The translations under genes and the position numbers were made by a program. From CAYRJD01 sp965212125 (GTDB lineage: Bacteria > Actinomycetota > Acidimicrobiia > Acidimicrobiales > Poriferisodalaceae): a stretch of 64,000 nucleotides of DNA. This document shows, in pieces, positions 45,527 to 54,540 of the stretch (its first letter is position 1; each line of letters opens with the position of its first letter). The notes beneath the pieces are model-generated. The model saw only the letters and a list, made by a program, of their open reading frames with translations, was not told the origin of the DNA and did no database searches. Location: assembly GCA_965212125.1 (NCBI GenBank), contig OZ243045.1, forward strand, positions 806,001 to 870,000, read 5' to 3'.

Positions 45527-46588
45527 ATGGCCGCCACCGGCACATCGGCTTCGCAAAAGACGCACGAGACCCTGTTGGGCGAAATGACCGGTGGCATGGT
45601 ACAGCCTGTTGAGCCCTTTTCTGGCTCCGACCGCCTGCGTGAAGATGGCCGGCCACGGTCGGATTTTCGCCAAGAACTTCGCGCCATAGCGAACATCCGC
45701 AACGCCGCAACCGTGCTGTGGTTGCCGACATTGTTGTTCATCATCGTCGCCAGCGCAGTGGTGGCAACAGACCGCATTAGCACCGCCAGCTGGGCAAGCT
45801 CGCCGCTGGCGCGCTGGGCCGCCATCGTGGCGGTTATGGCAGTTGCGGTGGTGATCATGGGTGGCACGCAGTTGCGGATGTTTGTTTTGCATCACGAGGC
45901 CGCGCACCGGCTGCTGTTTTCCTCACGCCGCCTTAACGACCTGATCGGCATCAACATCTTGGGCTGGCTCGCGTTCGGGACGGGCAGCCACGCTTATCGG
46001 CGTGTTCACACTCGCCATCACCGTGACGAGTTCGGGCCCGAGGAGCCGGATTTTTTGCTGTACTCGTTCTACCCGATTGAGCGCTCTTCAATGTCTCGCA
46101 AGCTGCTGCGAGACGCGACCGGAGTGTCGGCCTGGCGCATTGTGCGTCCGCTAGTAACCGGCATCGCTAAGTCTGGCCGCAGGCGCGCCAGCCTGCGGTT
46201 CTACTTGGGGCAGTTGTTGGTGTTTGCGCTGTTTGTCGTCGCCGGCCATCCGTGGCTGTATCTGCTGATGTGGGTGCTGCCCTATGCGACCATTTACCAG
46301 GTGATTAATCGCCTGCGAGCGATCGCTGAGCACGGCGGAATGACTCGCTCGGCTGATCGGCGTGTCACCACGATTCATGTGAAGCAGTTCTGGCTGACTC
46401 GCCGCTGGCTCGCTCCCTACCAGGTGGGGCACCATTTGGCGCACCATGTCGATTCGGGCATTCCGTTTCGCAATCTGCCCAAGTTGACCAAAGCGCTTGA
46501 GGAGGACGGCTACGTCGGCGATGCGATTACTTGGGGTAGCTATCGCTCGCTGTGGAGCGCAATGACGCGCCCAAGGTCGACCGGCTAG
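45527..46588 (+). CDS. Membrane fatty acid desaturase
   Basis: A diiron desaturase-type protein of about 353 residues with paired membrane helices. Histidine boxes are HHEAAH, RRVHTRHH and HHLAHH, the three needed for the diiron centre. The N-terminal region is cytoplasmic. It would introduce double bonds in lipids or hydroxylate a fatty substrate. The ATG at 45527 has GGGGA 6 nt upstream; an ATG at 45497 is an alternative. It is divergent from thrH. Confidence 0.88.
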   Translation: MAATGTSASQKTHETLLGEMTGGMVQPVEPFSGSDRLREDGRPRSDFRQELRAIANIRNAATVLWLPTLLFIIVASAVVATDRISTASWASSPLARWAAIVAVMAVAVVIMGGTQLRMFVLHHEAAHRLLFSSRRLNDLIGINILGWLAFGTGSHAYRRVHTRHHRDEFGPEEPDFLLYSFYPIERSSMSRKLLRDATGVSAWRIVRPLVTGIAKSGRRRASLRFYLGQLLVFALFVVAGHPWLYLLMWVLPYATIYQVINRLRAIAEHGGMTRSADRRVTTIHVKQFWLTRRWLAPYQVGHHLAHHVDSGIPFRNLPKLTKALEEDGYVGDAITWGSYRSLWSAMTRPRSTG

Positions 46589-46631
46589 CCGCTGCATCTG
46601 CTTTACTCTCTGGCTTGACTCCAGGGGAAGC

Positions 46632-47882
46632 ATGCCTCCGATAGAAGCGCGCGCCGCGCAATCAACCGCGCAGCCAACACAGCGCCGACACGACCTAGAC
46701 GCCCTGCGCGCGTTCGCAATGCTGCTGGGCATCGTGCTGCACGGGATTCTGTCTTTCATTGAAGGCTTTTGGCCAGTGCAGGACGTTTCACTCAAAGATG
46801 TAAACCCAGACGAGAATCTGTTCACTCTGATCTTGCTGGTAATACACGGCTTTCGCATGCCGCTGTTTTTCTTGCTCAGCGGATTTTTCACGACGCTGCT
46901 GTGGCAAAGGCGTGGCCAAGCGGCGTTGCTATCGCACAGAGCACGCCGCGTTGCGCTGCCGTTTTTGCTGGGTCTGGTGACGATAGTGCCGCTTATGAAC
47001 TGGCTCTCAGATCGAGCACTGAGCGCCCGCTTCGACCAACAGACACTTGACTTCGGCCTAGGTCAAGCCGAGGGTCTTGAAACTTGGATCGCCTCATTCC
47101 ATCACCTTTGGTTTTTGTGGTTCCTGCTCTGGATGGTCGCTGGGTTTGCACTGGTCGCACTGTTTGTCGGCCGCCGCGCTAGTGCTAACCACGCCAGCGC
47201 TAGCCACGACAGCACCAGCCGCGCCGAAAGCAATGGCACCGGCAAACCACTAGGCGGGCAGGCGGCACGAATCGGGCTGTGGGTGATGCCCTTTGCGTCC
47301 CTGCTATTTGGGCTCATCTCTAAGTCAGGCGCACCGCCGATATGGGGGCCTGTCACCTCAGCCGAACTCGTGCCAGATTTCTGGGTACTTCTTTATTACG
47401 GGTCGTTTTTCGCCTTCGGTGCGTTGTTGTACACAGCTCGCACCCGCAGCGGCGAATCAATGCAGCGCAGCTTTGGCAAAGCCGAATGGCCATGGATCGC
47501 GGTCAGCGGATTCATCGCATTCGTAACCCTGCTAGTGGGCTTGGGCCTCACCTACGAGGGCAGCGAGCCGGCGTGGTTCCCGGCAACCGTGGTTGAAACA
47601 ATCCACACGTGGAGCGCGGCATATGCCTTGATCGGCTTCTTTGCGATCATGCTGACCGCCGAGCGTTACTGGCTGCGCTACATGTCTGACGCTTCGTATT
47701 GGATGTACATAGCACACCTGCCGCTGCTGATTTTTTTGCAAGACATAGTTGACCAATGGGACTTCCCCGCCTGGCCAAAGTTTTTGGGCATCTTTGCCGT
47801 CTGCGTCGGCGTGCTGCTGCTTACTTACCGCTTTGGCGTGCGTTACACCCCCATCGGTCGGCTGTTAAACGGTCGTCGCTGA
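46632..47882 (+). CDS. Acyltransferase-3 family membrane protein
   Basis: A 416-residue integral membrane acyltransferase of the type that O-acylates surface sugars (OpgC/OafA-like). It begins RRHDLDALRAFAMLLGIVLHG with the family's catalytic His and continues with about ten membrane segments and an FRMPLFFLLSGFFT block. The periplasmic loop after about residue 185 is low complexity (ASANHASASHDSTSRAESNG). GGGGA lies close to the ATG at 46632. The acceptor is unknown; genes before and after do not identify it. Confidence 0.85.
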   Translation: MPPIEARAAQSTAQPTQRRHDLDALRAFAMLLGIVLHGILSFIEGFWPVQDVSLKDVNPDENLFTLILLVIHGFRMPLFFLLSGFFTTLLWQRRGQAALLSHRARRVALPFLLGLVTIVPLMNWLSDRALSARFDQQTLDFGLGQAEGLETWIASFHHLWFLWFLLWMVAGFALVALFVGRRASANHASASHDSTSRAESNGTGKPLGGQAARIGLWVMPFASLLFGLISKSGAPPIWGPVTSAELVPDFWVLLYYGSFFAFGALLYTARTRSGESMQRSFGKAEWPWIAVSGFIAFVTLLVGLGLTYEGSEPAWFPATVVETIHTWSAAYALIGFFAIMLTAERYWLRYMSDASYWMYIAHLPLLIFLQDIVDQWDFPAWPKFLGIFAVCVGVLLLTYRFGVRYTPIGRLLNGRR

Positions 47883-47909
47883 CTAGTTTTTTACTAACAT
47901 CAGACGGAT

Positions 47910-49778
47910 ATGCATTACAACTCCTCTACTCAAGAAGACGAGCAGGCCCTCCAACCGCTGCCCATTCTCAACCGCACAGCCGATGAGCTGGGGTTTGACC
48001 CTGCTGTCTTGCGTGACAAGTATCGCTTTGAGCGAGACCGGCGCCTGCGCACCGACGGCAACGAGCAATACACCGAGGTTGTCGGAGACTTCTCTAACTA
48101 CGTGGACGACCCATACGTGGAGGCCGACGAACGTGAACCGGTGTTTGACCACGTTGAGGTGGCGATTATCGGCGGCGGCTTTGGCGGCTTGCTTATGGGC
48201 GCGCAGATGCGCAAGTCCGGTGTTGAAAGCCTGCGGGTGGTTGAAAAGGGCGGCGACTTTGGTGGAACCTGGTATTGGAACCGCTACCCGGGTGCGATGT
48301 GCGACGTGGAGTCGTACTGCTATCTGCCGCTGCTAGAGGAACTGAACTACATCCCCAAGCACAAGTACTCCTTCGCGCCGGAGATTTTCGAGCACAGCAA
48401 GGCCATCGCAACCCACTTCAATCTGTACGAAAACGCCCTGCTGCAAACTTCGGTGACCGAGCTTCGCTGGGACGACAAGGCCGCCCACTGGTTGGTCAGC
48501 ACAAATCGTGGGGACGCTTTCACTGCGCACTATGTGGCGATGGCTAACGGCCCGCTCAATCGGCCGAAGCTGCCAGGCATTCCCGGCATCAACGATTACG
48601 AGGGCTACACCTTCCACACCAGCCGCTGGGACTACGAATACACCGGCGGCGATTCCCAAGGCGGTCTGGTCAATCTGGCCGACAAGCGGGTTGGCATCAT
48701 CGGCACCGGCGCAACTTCCGTGCAGTGCGTCCCCCACCTGGGCGAATGGGCGCAGCACCTTTACGTTTTCCAGCGCACGCCTTCTTCGGTGGATGTGCGC
48801 AACAACCGCGAGACCGACCCTGAGTGGGCTAACTCTTTGCAACCCGGCTGGCAATCCGACCGCATGCATAACTTCAACACTCTGCTTAGCGGCGGCGATC
48901 AGCCTGTGGATCTGGTTTCGGACGGCTGGACCGACATATTCCGCAACCTGACCGGCATCGCTGCCAAGACGGTCGCTCGTGAAGCCGGCCGCCGCCTGAC
49001 AGGCAAGGAGCGAGCCCAACTAATGGAGCTCGCTGATTTTGAGAAGATGGAACAGGTGCGTGCCCGTGCGGCGGAACTGCTTGACGACCCCAACACCGCT
49101 GAGGCGTTGAAGCCGTGGTACCGCCAGTTTTGCAAGCGGCCTTGCTTTCACGATGAGTACCTGCCGACTTTCAACCGTGAGAACGTGACCTTGGTTGACA
49201 CCGAAGGTCAAGGCGTGCAGCGCATCACCCCCAAGGGAGTCTTGGTGGGCGACGTTGAATATGAGCTTGATTGCCTGATCTTCGCTACCGGGTTTGAGGT
49301 TGGCACCACTTACACCCGGCGGGCTGGCTACGACATCATCGGTCGGGGCGGACAAAGCATCAGCGATAAATGGGCCGATGGCGTGCGAACATTCCACGGC
49401 CTGACCTCGCACGGATTTCCGAATTGCTTCTTCTTGGGGTTCACCCAAACCGCTGTGACCGTCAATGTGCCGCATGCTTTGTCGGAGCAGGCCCAGCACG
49501 TTGCGTATCTGATCGAGCAAGCCGATCAGCAAGACGCTCAGCGCATTGAGCCCACCGCTGAGGCCGAGCAATGGTGGCAAGATGAGATGAAAGACAAGGC
49601 CCGGCTTGGCGTGAGCTTTTATAAGGCTTGCACGCCGGGCTACTACAACAACGAGGGCAAGCTCGGCAATCCCAACGGCTTCTTTAGCGCTATGTATGGT
49701 GCCGGGCCGATTCACTTCTTCCGGATGCTTGACGAATGGCGCTCCACCGGGCGCCATGAGGGCATGGATTTCAGCTAG
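47910..49778 (+). CDS. Flavin-containing Baeyer-Villiger-type monooxygenase
   Basis: An FAD/NADPH monooxygenase of 622 residues. FAD-binding GGGFGG is in VAIIGGGFGGLLMG (about residue 80), the NADPH site is VGIIGTGATS, and the Baeyer-Villiger fingerprint appears as YEGYTFHTSRWDY (GxxxHTxxWD). An N-terminal extension of about 75 residues precedes the first Rossmann fold, as in the larger cyclic-ketone monooxygenases. It inserts oxygen into ketones to give esters or lactones; the substrate is unknown. The following SDR gene and other catabolic genes suggest a degradation pathway. Confidence 0.88.
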   Translation: MHYNSSTQEDEQALQPLPILNRTADELGFDPAVLRDKYRFERDRRLRTDGNEQYTEVVGDFSNYVDDPYVEADEREPVFDHVEVAIIGGGFGGLLMGAQMRKSGVESLRVVEKGGDFGGTWYWNRYPGAMCDVESYCYLPLLEELNYIPKHKYSFAPEIFEHSKAIATHFNLYENALLQTSVTELRWDDKAAHWLVSTNRGDAFTAHYVAMANGPLNRPKLPGIPGINDYEGYTFHTSRWDYEYTGGDSQGGLVNLADKRVGIIGTGATSVQCVPHLGEWAQHLYVFQRTPSSVDVRNNRETDPEWANSLQPGWQSDRMHNFNTLLSGGDQPVDLVSDGWTDIFRNLTGIAAKTVAREAGRRLTGKERAQLMELADFEKMEQVRARAAELLDDPNTAEALKPWYRQFCKRPCFHDEYLPTFNRENVTLVDTEGQGVQRITPKGVLVGDVEYELDCLIFATGFEVGTTYTRRAGYDIIGRGGQSISDKWADGVRTFHGLTSHGFPNCFFLGFTQTAVTVNVPHALSEQAQHVAYLIEQADQQDAQRIEPTAEAEQWWQDEMKDKARLGVSFYKACTPGYYNNEGKLGNPNGFFSAMYGAGPIHFFRMLDEWRSTGRHEGMDFS

Positions 49779-49796
49779 CACTGTCTCAGCTAGCAC
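49771..49796 (+). repeat. 11-bp direct repeat at the monooxygenase stop
   Basis: TCAGCTAGCAC at 49771-49781 (holding stop TAG 49776-49778) and at 49786-49796, offset 15. Confidence 0.95.
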
Positions 49797-49834
49797 CGAC
49801 CCGCCCGAGCCCCGCCCCGCATGAACCGCCCGAC

Positions 49835-50608
49835 ATGAGCTACGACGGATTTGACCTAACCGGCAAGGTTGCTGTCATCACCGGCGGCAACGGCGGTATC
49901 GGTCTGGGCTACGCCCGAGCTATCGCCGCGGCGGGTGCCGACGTGAGCGTCTGGGGAACCAACCCAGATAAGAACGCAGCCGCGCAGGCCGAGCTGCAAG
50001 AGATCAACCCATCGGCAACGGCGCTGCTATGCGATGTGTCAAAAGAAGAAGAGGTTGAGAACTCAATGGCGGCTGTCATTGAGCGCTACGGGCGCATTGA
50101 CGGTTGCTTTCCGAATGCGGGCATCGGCACGCAAAACCAACAGCCCTTTCAGCAGCACAGCAACGAAGACTGGTTCAGCGTTATTGACGTGAACTTGCAC
50201 GGCGTGTTTTACACGCTGCGGGCGGCGTGTCGCCAGATGGTTGAGCAAAACGAGGGCGGCGCGCTGGTGCTTACTTCCAGCGGAACGGCCATTCAAGGTG
50301 CCGCCCGTGGGCAGGCCTACGCCGCCACCAAAGGAGCGATGATCGCCATGATGCTCGGCTTGTCGGTTGAGATGGCCCGCTACAAGATCTCGGCCAATGC
50401 GATTATCCCTGGCTGGATTGAAACCGCCATGACGCAGAAGCTTTTTGAGTGGGACAAGTTTGTTGACAACGTGATGCCGCGGATGCCGATGCGACGCTGG
50501 GGCACGCCGGACGACTTCGGACCGATTGCGGTTTATCTAATGAGCGATGCGGCGCGCTGGCACACCGGCGACGTAATCAAGATTGACGGCGGGTTCAGTA
50601 TTTTCTAG
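49835..50608 (+). CDS. Short-chain dehydrogenase/reductase
   Basis: A 257-residue NAD(P)H-dependent SDR. GGNGGIG at residues 17-23 is the cofactor loop, N-A-G follows in FPNAGIGTQ, and the catalytic Ser and YxxxK appear as LTSSGTA and QAYAATKGA. The end FGPIAVYLMSDAARWHTGDV is the family's C-terminal pattern. Next to a Baeyer-Villiger enzyme it may oxidise the alcohol precursor to the ketone. Start ATG 49835; no strong Shine-Dalgarno. Confidence 0.88.
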   Translation: MSYDGFDLTGKVAVITGGNGGIGLGYARAIAAAGADVSVWGTNPDKNAAAQAELQEINPSATALLCDVSKEEEVENSMAAVIERYGRIDGCFPNAGIGTQNQQPFQQHSNEDWFSVIDVNLHGVFYTLRAACRQMVEQNEGGALVLTSSGTAIQGAARGQAYAATKGAMIAMMLGLSVEMARYKISANAIIPGWIETAMTQKLFEWDKFVDNVMPRMPMRRWGTPDDFGPIAVYLMSDAARWHTGDVIKIDGGFSIF

Positions 50609-50656
50609 CTGGCTTGTTGGCGCTGGCGCGGCTAGTCCGCTGGCTCGCTGGCGCAG

Positions 50657-51235
50657 CTACTCGAACGACTGCTTGAACTCCGTTACGTAGTCGGTGTCGT
50701 CGTCCAACAACTGCTCCATCGGCAGCACCTCTGAATAGTTGAGCGCCCCGTTCAGGTCGCCGCTCCACACCTCTTCGGGCAACTCGTACAGCACCTCAAC
50801 TCCGTACCCGTTGGGGTCCGACAGATAAACGCTGTGCGTCATGCCGTGATTGACACGCTGACTCAGCTTGACGCCCTGGTCTCGCAGAAACTTGATCTGC
50901 TCCAGCCACGACTCGCGGTCGTGATACACGATCGCCACGTGATTGATCGCGCAAGCGCCCTTTGCAATGTCCCAGTCCTGCGGCGGCGATTCAATTTCCG
51001 GGCGCTCAACCAGGGCTATGTCGTGATGGCCCGTGTCTTCGGTCTGGCCGCAATAGAACCGCATGTTCATGGCACGGGGGTGGTCGGGTGGGCGTTCTAG
51101 CTGGCCGACCTGACGGAACCCCAACAGGTCAGACCAAAAATGGTGCGACTCCTCCATGTCTCGCACGTTTATCACTAGGTGATTCAGCCCTTTGGGTGCC
51201 ACCGGTTGGGTGCGTGACTTGATTGTTTCACTCAT
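50657..51235 (-). CDS. VOC/glyoxalase-extradiol-dioxygenase family protein
   Basis: 192 residues of the vicinal-oxygen-chelate fold. Two beta-alpha-beta-beta-beta modules are visible. Likely metal ligands are His in GLNHLVINV, His in INHVAIVYH, and Glu in GVEVLYELP. Among VOC enzymes, length and the SVYLSDPNGYGVEV segment are closest to ring-cleavage or catechol-type dioxygenases, but a lyase or isomerase cannot be excluded. AGGGGAAG lies just before the ATG. It is divergent from the RraA gene and converges with the SDR. Confidence 0.78.
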   Translation of the reverse strand: MSETIKSRTQPVAPKGLNHLVINVRDMEESHHFWSDLLGFRQVGQLERPPDHPRAMNMRFYCGQTEDTGHHDIALVERPEIESPPQDWDIAKGACAINHVAIVYHDRESWLEQIKFLRDQGVKLSQRVNHGMTHSVYLSDPNGYGVEVLYELPEEVWSGDLNGALNYSEVLPMEQLLDDDTDYVTEFKQSFE

Positions 51236-51244
51236 GTTCTTCCC

Positions 51245-51334
51245 CTAGCCACCTTCCAAACTACCTGGCGGCGGGCTGAGTATCTAGCCACGGGTTGGCA
51301 GCCAAGGTTGCTAGCCAGGGCTGGCCTAGCCAAA
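51245..51334. repeat. Four copies of CTAGCCA between divergent genes
   Basis: CTAGCCA recurs four times in about 90 bp between the VOC and RraA genes, in CTAGCCACC, CTAGCCACG, CTAGCCAGG and CTAGCCAAA contexts, all in the same orientation. It is either a slippage product or a cluster of binding sites. Confidence 0.8.
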
Positions 51335-51349
51335 GCTGGCAGGGTGCTT

Positions 51350-51361
51350 TACGCTGGCGAC
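51350..51361 (+). promoter_or_regulatory. Leaderless -10 box of RraA-family gene
   Basis: TACGCT (51350-51355) followed by 6 nt and GTG at 51362; it sets the start to this GTG rather than to upstream codons. Confidence 0.55.
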
Positions 51362-52102
51362 GTGACTAGTAGCACCCCTGTCAATGCACTGCCCGAAGAC
51401 TTGCGCTCGCAGCTGGCGTCGGTCGCCACCGCCACTTTGACCAGTCAGCTACAGCGGCGTGGTTATCAAAATGCGTTTCTGGGTGGCTTGTTGCCGGTGA
51501 AGCCCGGCCAGTCGATGGTGGGCATTGCGCACACGCTGCGCTATGTGCCTGCCCGACCGGATTTGCCCAAAGCGTTGGGCTTCAACGCTCAACGGGTGGC
51601 GATTGAGGCGTTGAGCGCAGGCGAGGTCTTGGTTATTGAGGCTCGTGAAGAGCGCCACGCGGGAACGATCGGCGACATCTTTGCGACACGCGCACAGCAA
51701 CTGGGTTGCGCGGGTGTGGTTACCGACGGCAGCCTGCGCGACACCCCAGCGATCGCCGAACTTGAGCTGCCCGTCTACCACCAGGCATCGCACGGAGCCA
51801 CGCTCGGGCGCATTCACACCCCGCTCGATCACCAGGTGCCGATCGCTTGTGCGGGGGTGACGGTGCTGCCCGGCGATGTGATAGTGGGCGATCGGGAGGG
51901 CGTTGTGGTGATACCTGCCAGCCTCGCGGCTGAGGTAGCGGCGGACAGTGTCGCGATGGAGCAGCGCGAGGATTTTGCGCTGGAGAAGGTGCGTCAAGGC
52001 GAGTCGCCGCAGGGCTACTTCCCGTTGGCGGAAGAACACCAGGACGAGTTTGAGCAGTGGCTGGAGCGGCGTGGCGGTTCTGGCGGCACAGATGGCGCGT
52101 AA
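51362..52102 (+). CDS. RraA-like aldolase/demethylmenaquinone methyltransferase-fold protein
   Basis: About 246 residues. The family includes 4-hydroxy-4-methyl-2-oxoglutarate/oxaloacetate-type aldolases and the RNase E inhibitor RraA. The phosphate/oxyanion loop and metal-ligand Asp are visible in RHAGTIGDIFATRAQQLGCAG followed by VVTDGSLRDTPAI (the family's G-x-R-D). Beside a hydratase and Rid protein the aldolase role is more likely than RNase control. Its stop TAA overlaps the start of the Rid gene by 11 nt. Confidence 0.82.
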   Translation: MTSSTPVNALPEDLRSQLASVATATLTSQLQRRGYQNAFLGGLLPVKPGQSMVGIAHTLRYVPARPDLPKALGFNAQRVAIEALSAGEVLVIEAREERHAGTIGDIFATRAQQLGCAGVVTDGSLRDTPAIAELELPVYHQASHGATLGRIHTPLDHQVPIACAGVTVLPGDVIVGDREGVVVIPASLAAEVAADSVAMEQREDFALEKVRQGESPQGYFPLAEEHQDEFEQWLERRGGSGGTDGA

Positions 52103-52511
52103 ATCAGAAGAGCGCCGGTCGGTCCAGCGCCAGTCAATTGAGATCGCCAGCTTTCAGCACGTCAATCCCATCCCGGCGGCGACTCAGATCGGACCACTGC
52201 TAACTAGCAGCATCATCCCGCCTTACAACCCGGGGACGCGCGACTGTCCGGAATCCCTAGATGACCAGATTCTAAACCTGTTTATTCACGTCGGGCAGAT
52301 GCTTGACGCGGCAGATGCCGATTGGGACTGCGTGGCGAAGATGATTTTTTATGTGCAAGATCCGGTGGCGTCTCGCAAGGCGCTGAATGAGCCCTGGCTA
52401 GAGCGCTTCGGCGATGCCGCATCCCGGCCGGCTCGGCACAACCTGGCGGTTCCGCCCAACGATGGGCCGGTCAAGATTTCCTGTGACTTTATGGCTTGGG
52501 TGCAGAGCTAG
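52092..52511 (+). CDS. Rid (YjgF/YER057c/UK114) family protein
   Basis: About 139 residues; a trimeric imine/enamine deaminase-type fold. Recognisable parts are QIGPLLTSSIIPPYNP, the conserved LDDQILNLFIHVGQMLDAADADW, KMIFYVQDP and VKISCDFMAW. Some family members are 2-aminomuconate deaminases of aromatic amine degradation, fitting the neighbours. The ATG at 52092 lies inside the last codons of the RraA-like gene, so the two are translated together. The usual catalytic Arg of RidA is not obvious, so deaminase activity is uncertain. Confidence 0.8.
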   Translation: MARKSEERRSVQRQSIEIASFQHVNPIPAATQIGPLLTSSIIPPYNPGTRDCPESLDDQILNLFIHVGQMLDAADADWDCVAKMIFYVQDPVASRKALNEPWLERFGDAASRPARHNLAVPPNDGPVKISCDFMAWVQS

Positions 52512-52520
52512 CGGGCTTGG

Positions 52521-53315
52521 CTAAGGGATAACGCCGAAGCTGATCTGCCCCAGCGGCCCGAAATCCGCCATCACCGTGTCGCCGGCGCCGATTGCGTGCG
52601 CCTTGATGAAAGAGCCCGACAGCACGCTCTGGCCCGCCTTTAGCTGAACGCCGAATTCGTTCAGCTTGCGCGCCAGCCAGGCGACTGAGTTGACCGGGTT
52701 GCCCATGACCGCCGCCGCCACGCCCGACTCTTCCAGCACGCCGTTCAGGTGCAGCGAGCCAGCCACTTGGCGGATGTCAATGTCGGTCAGTTTTTTGGGG
52801 CTAGCCCCGGCGATCACAAACCCGCAAGACGCAGCATCGGCGATGCTGTCAACCACGCCCGAATCGCCGCGGCGCGTGTAGCGGCTGTCGACTACTTCTA
52901 TTGCCGGCAGCACGTAGTCGGTTGCGTTGATTACGTCGATCGCATTCACGTCCGCTCCACCCAGGTCGGTGCGCAGCACAAACAGCACTTCAATTTCCAC
53001 GAAGGCCCGGTTGAGCATCGTGTGCGAAATCGTGCAGCCTTCGTCTAAGAACCAATTGTCAAACAGAGTTCCATAGTCGGGCTCGGTTGCGCCGAACGTT
53101 GAGCGCATGGCTTTTGAGGTGAGCCCTACTTTGTGCCCTTTGACCGTGCGGCCGGCCTGCACTTTCATCGCCGTCACCAGCTGCGCTACCGCATACGCAT
53201 CGGGTATCTCAGCGTTCGGGTAGGTCGCGCTAAAGGGTTCGATCCATTGCTGGGTCTCTTCGGCTGCCAGCAGCGCTTCGGCCGCGGCTTGATGTTCGGC
53301 AGTTGATAGGTTCAC
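52521..53315 (-). CDS. 2-keto-4-pentenoate hydratase/decarboxylase-type protein
   Basis: 264 residues of the MhpD/HpaH fold, which hydrates 2-oxo-pent-4-enoate-type products of aromatic ring cleavage. Recognisable elements are the N-terminal helix, KGHKVGLTSKAMRSTFGATEPDYG, a metal-binding EIEVLFVL (E-x-E), and GDTVMADFGPLGQISF at the C-terminus. The start is a GTG at 53315. It is divergent from the iron-binding lipoprotein gene with only 44 bp between them, so the IdeR-like box may influence both. Confidence 0.88.
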   Translation of the reverse strand: MNLSTAEHQAAAEALLAAEETQQWIEPFSATYPNAEIPDAYAVAQLVTAMKVQAGRTVKGHKVGLTSKAMRSTFGATEPDYGTLFDNWFLDEGCTISHTMLNRAFVEIEVLFVLRTDLGGADVNAIDVINATDYVLPAIEVVDSRYTRRGDSGVVDSIADAASCGFVIAGASPKKLTDIDIRQVAGSLHLNGVLEESGVAAAVMGNPVNSVAWLARKLNEFGVQLKAGQSVLSGSFIKAHAIGAGDTVMADFGPLGQISFGVIP

Positions 53316-53333
53316 CTGACTTGCTTTCTATTG

Positions 53334-53352
53334 TTAGGTGTGCTTAACATAA
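53334..53352 (+). promoter_or_regulatory. IdeR/DtxR iron box over the fbpA promoter
   Basis: TTAGGTGTGCTTAACATAA matches 14 of 19 positions of the mycobacterial IdeR consensus TTAGGTTAGGCTAACCTAA. It overlaps the -10-like TAACAT (53345-53350), which ends 8 nt before the GTG at 53359. TTGCTT 18 nt upstream of it may be the -35. Fe(II)-loaded IdeR would thus block this promoter. Confidence 0.7.
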
Positions 53353-53358
53353 CCTCTG

Positions 53359-54498
53359 GTGAATTTAGGCAAAGGGCTCACGACGCCCAAATTAACAAGG
53401 TCCAAAATAGCAAGGCCCAGGGTGATAACCGCCCTGCTTGCGGTTGTTGTACTGGCAGGTGCTTGCTCGGCAACCAGCTCGGCAAGCGATGACGCTGACG
53501 CGGCCGGCGGTGCTTCTAGCGACAGCGGCGATAGCACCGCAGCATGCGCCAAACGCACCGGCGACCGAATCACCGTGTATTCCGGGCGCAGCGAAAGCCT
53601 GATGGCTCCGGTGTTCGACGCCTACGAATGCGCCAGCGGCAATGCCGTTGATGTGCGGTGGGGCAGCTCCGCCGATCTGGCGCTGCTGGCGGGCGAAGAA
53701 GGCGACCGCTCCCCCGCCGACGTTTTTCTTTCCCGCTCCCCCGGCCCGGTCGGCTACCTCCAGGCACGGGATTTTCTGCAGCCGCTAGATGAGGCGGTGC
53801 TCAATTTGGCACCCGAGCAATACCGGTCAAGCACCGGCCATTGGGTCGGCTTCACGGGTCGCAAGCGTGTGCTGGTTTACAACACCGAAAATGTTGCGGC
53901 CGCCGACCTGCCCGATTCGGTATTCGCCCTAACGGGGCCGGAATACCGCGGTCGTGTGGCGATTCCGGCTACCAATGGCTCGTTTGTGGACTGGTTCACG
54001 GTGCTGCGTTCGCAGCACGGCGACGACGTTGCCACGCAATGGATCAACGACATGCGTGCTAACGGGGCCCGCTACTACCCAAACAATCGTTCGATTATTG
54101 ATGCGGCGAACCGCGGCGAGATCGACTTCGGCCTGGTCAACCACTACTACAACTATCAAGAGGCCGCAGCCAACGGCGACAGCCATCGCGCAGCTAACCA
54201 CGAACTAGGCAGTGACGACATCGGGGCGTTGCTGATTATCACCGCGGCATCGGTTACGGCGCACACCGAGAAGGCTGAGTTGGCGAACGACCTCGTTGCG
54301 CATCTGCTGGCTGAATCTTCGCAGCGGTTCTTCACCGATAGCTCGCTGGAATATCCGCTAGCCGCTGGTGTCGCGCCCAACGATGTGTTGCCTGAGGTGG
54401 CTGCGCCGGCGGTTGGCAGCATTGATTTTGATGATCTGGGTGCTGGCTTTGAGAGCACCAATGCGATCATCGCCGCCAGCGGCATCTTGCAGCAATAA
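53359..54498 (+). CDS. fbpA: Iron(III) ABC transporter substrate-binding lipoprotein
   Basis: Extracytoplasmic lipoprotein that captures ferric iron. 379 residues: signal peptide with lipobox (ALLAVVVLAGAC), a Ser/Asp/Ala-rich linker, then the periplasmic binding fold (TVYSGRSESLMAPVFDAYE, WVGFTGRKRVLVYNTE, YRGRVAIPATNGSFVDWF). NHYYNYQ (around residue 261) supplies the paired Tyr that ligate iron in FbpA proteins, and LEYPLAAGV is the family's late motif. The start GTG at 53359 lies 8 nt after a -10 covered by an IdeR box. fbpC and a permease follow. Confidence 0.92.
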   Translation: MNLGKGLTTPKLTRSKIARPRVITALLAVVVLAGACSATSSASDDADAAGGASSDSGDSTAACAKRTGDRITVYSGRSESLMAPVFDAYECASGNAVDVRWGSSADLALLAGEEGDRSPADVFLSRSPGPVGYLQARDFLQPLDEAVLNLAPEQYRSSTGHWVGFTGRKRVLVYNTENVAAADLPDSVFALTGPEYRGRVAIPATNGSFVDWFTVLRSQHGDDVATQWINDMRANGARYYPNNRSIIDAANRGEIDFGLVNHYYNYQEAAANGDSHRAANHELGSDDIGALLIITAASVTAHTEKAELANDLVAHLLAESSQRFFTDSSLEYPLAAGVAPNDVLPEVAAPAVGSIDFDDLGAGFESTNAIIAASGILQQ

Positions 54499-54540
54499 TG
54501 CCACTGACGCGCAGCACTAATGCTTGGCTAGCAATCTTTG

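Noticed and set aside
48333..49796. Two antisense open frames (228 and 258 codons) opposite the monooxygenase
   Set aside because: The sense gene has intact FAD and NADPH motifs; antisense frames lack any recognisable fold or ribosome site.
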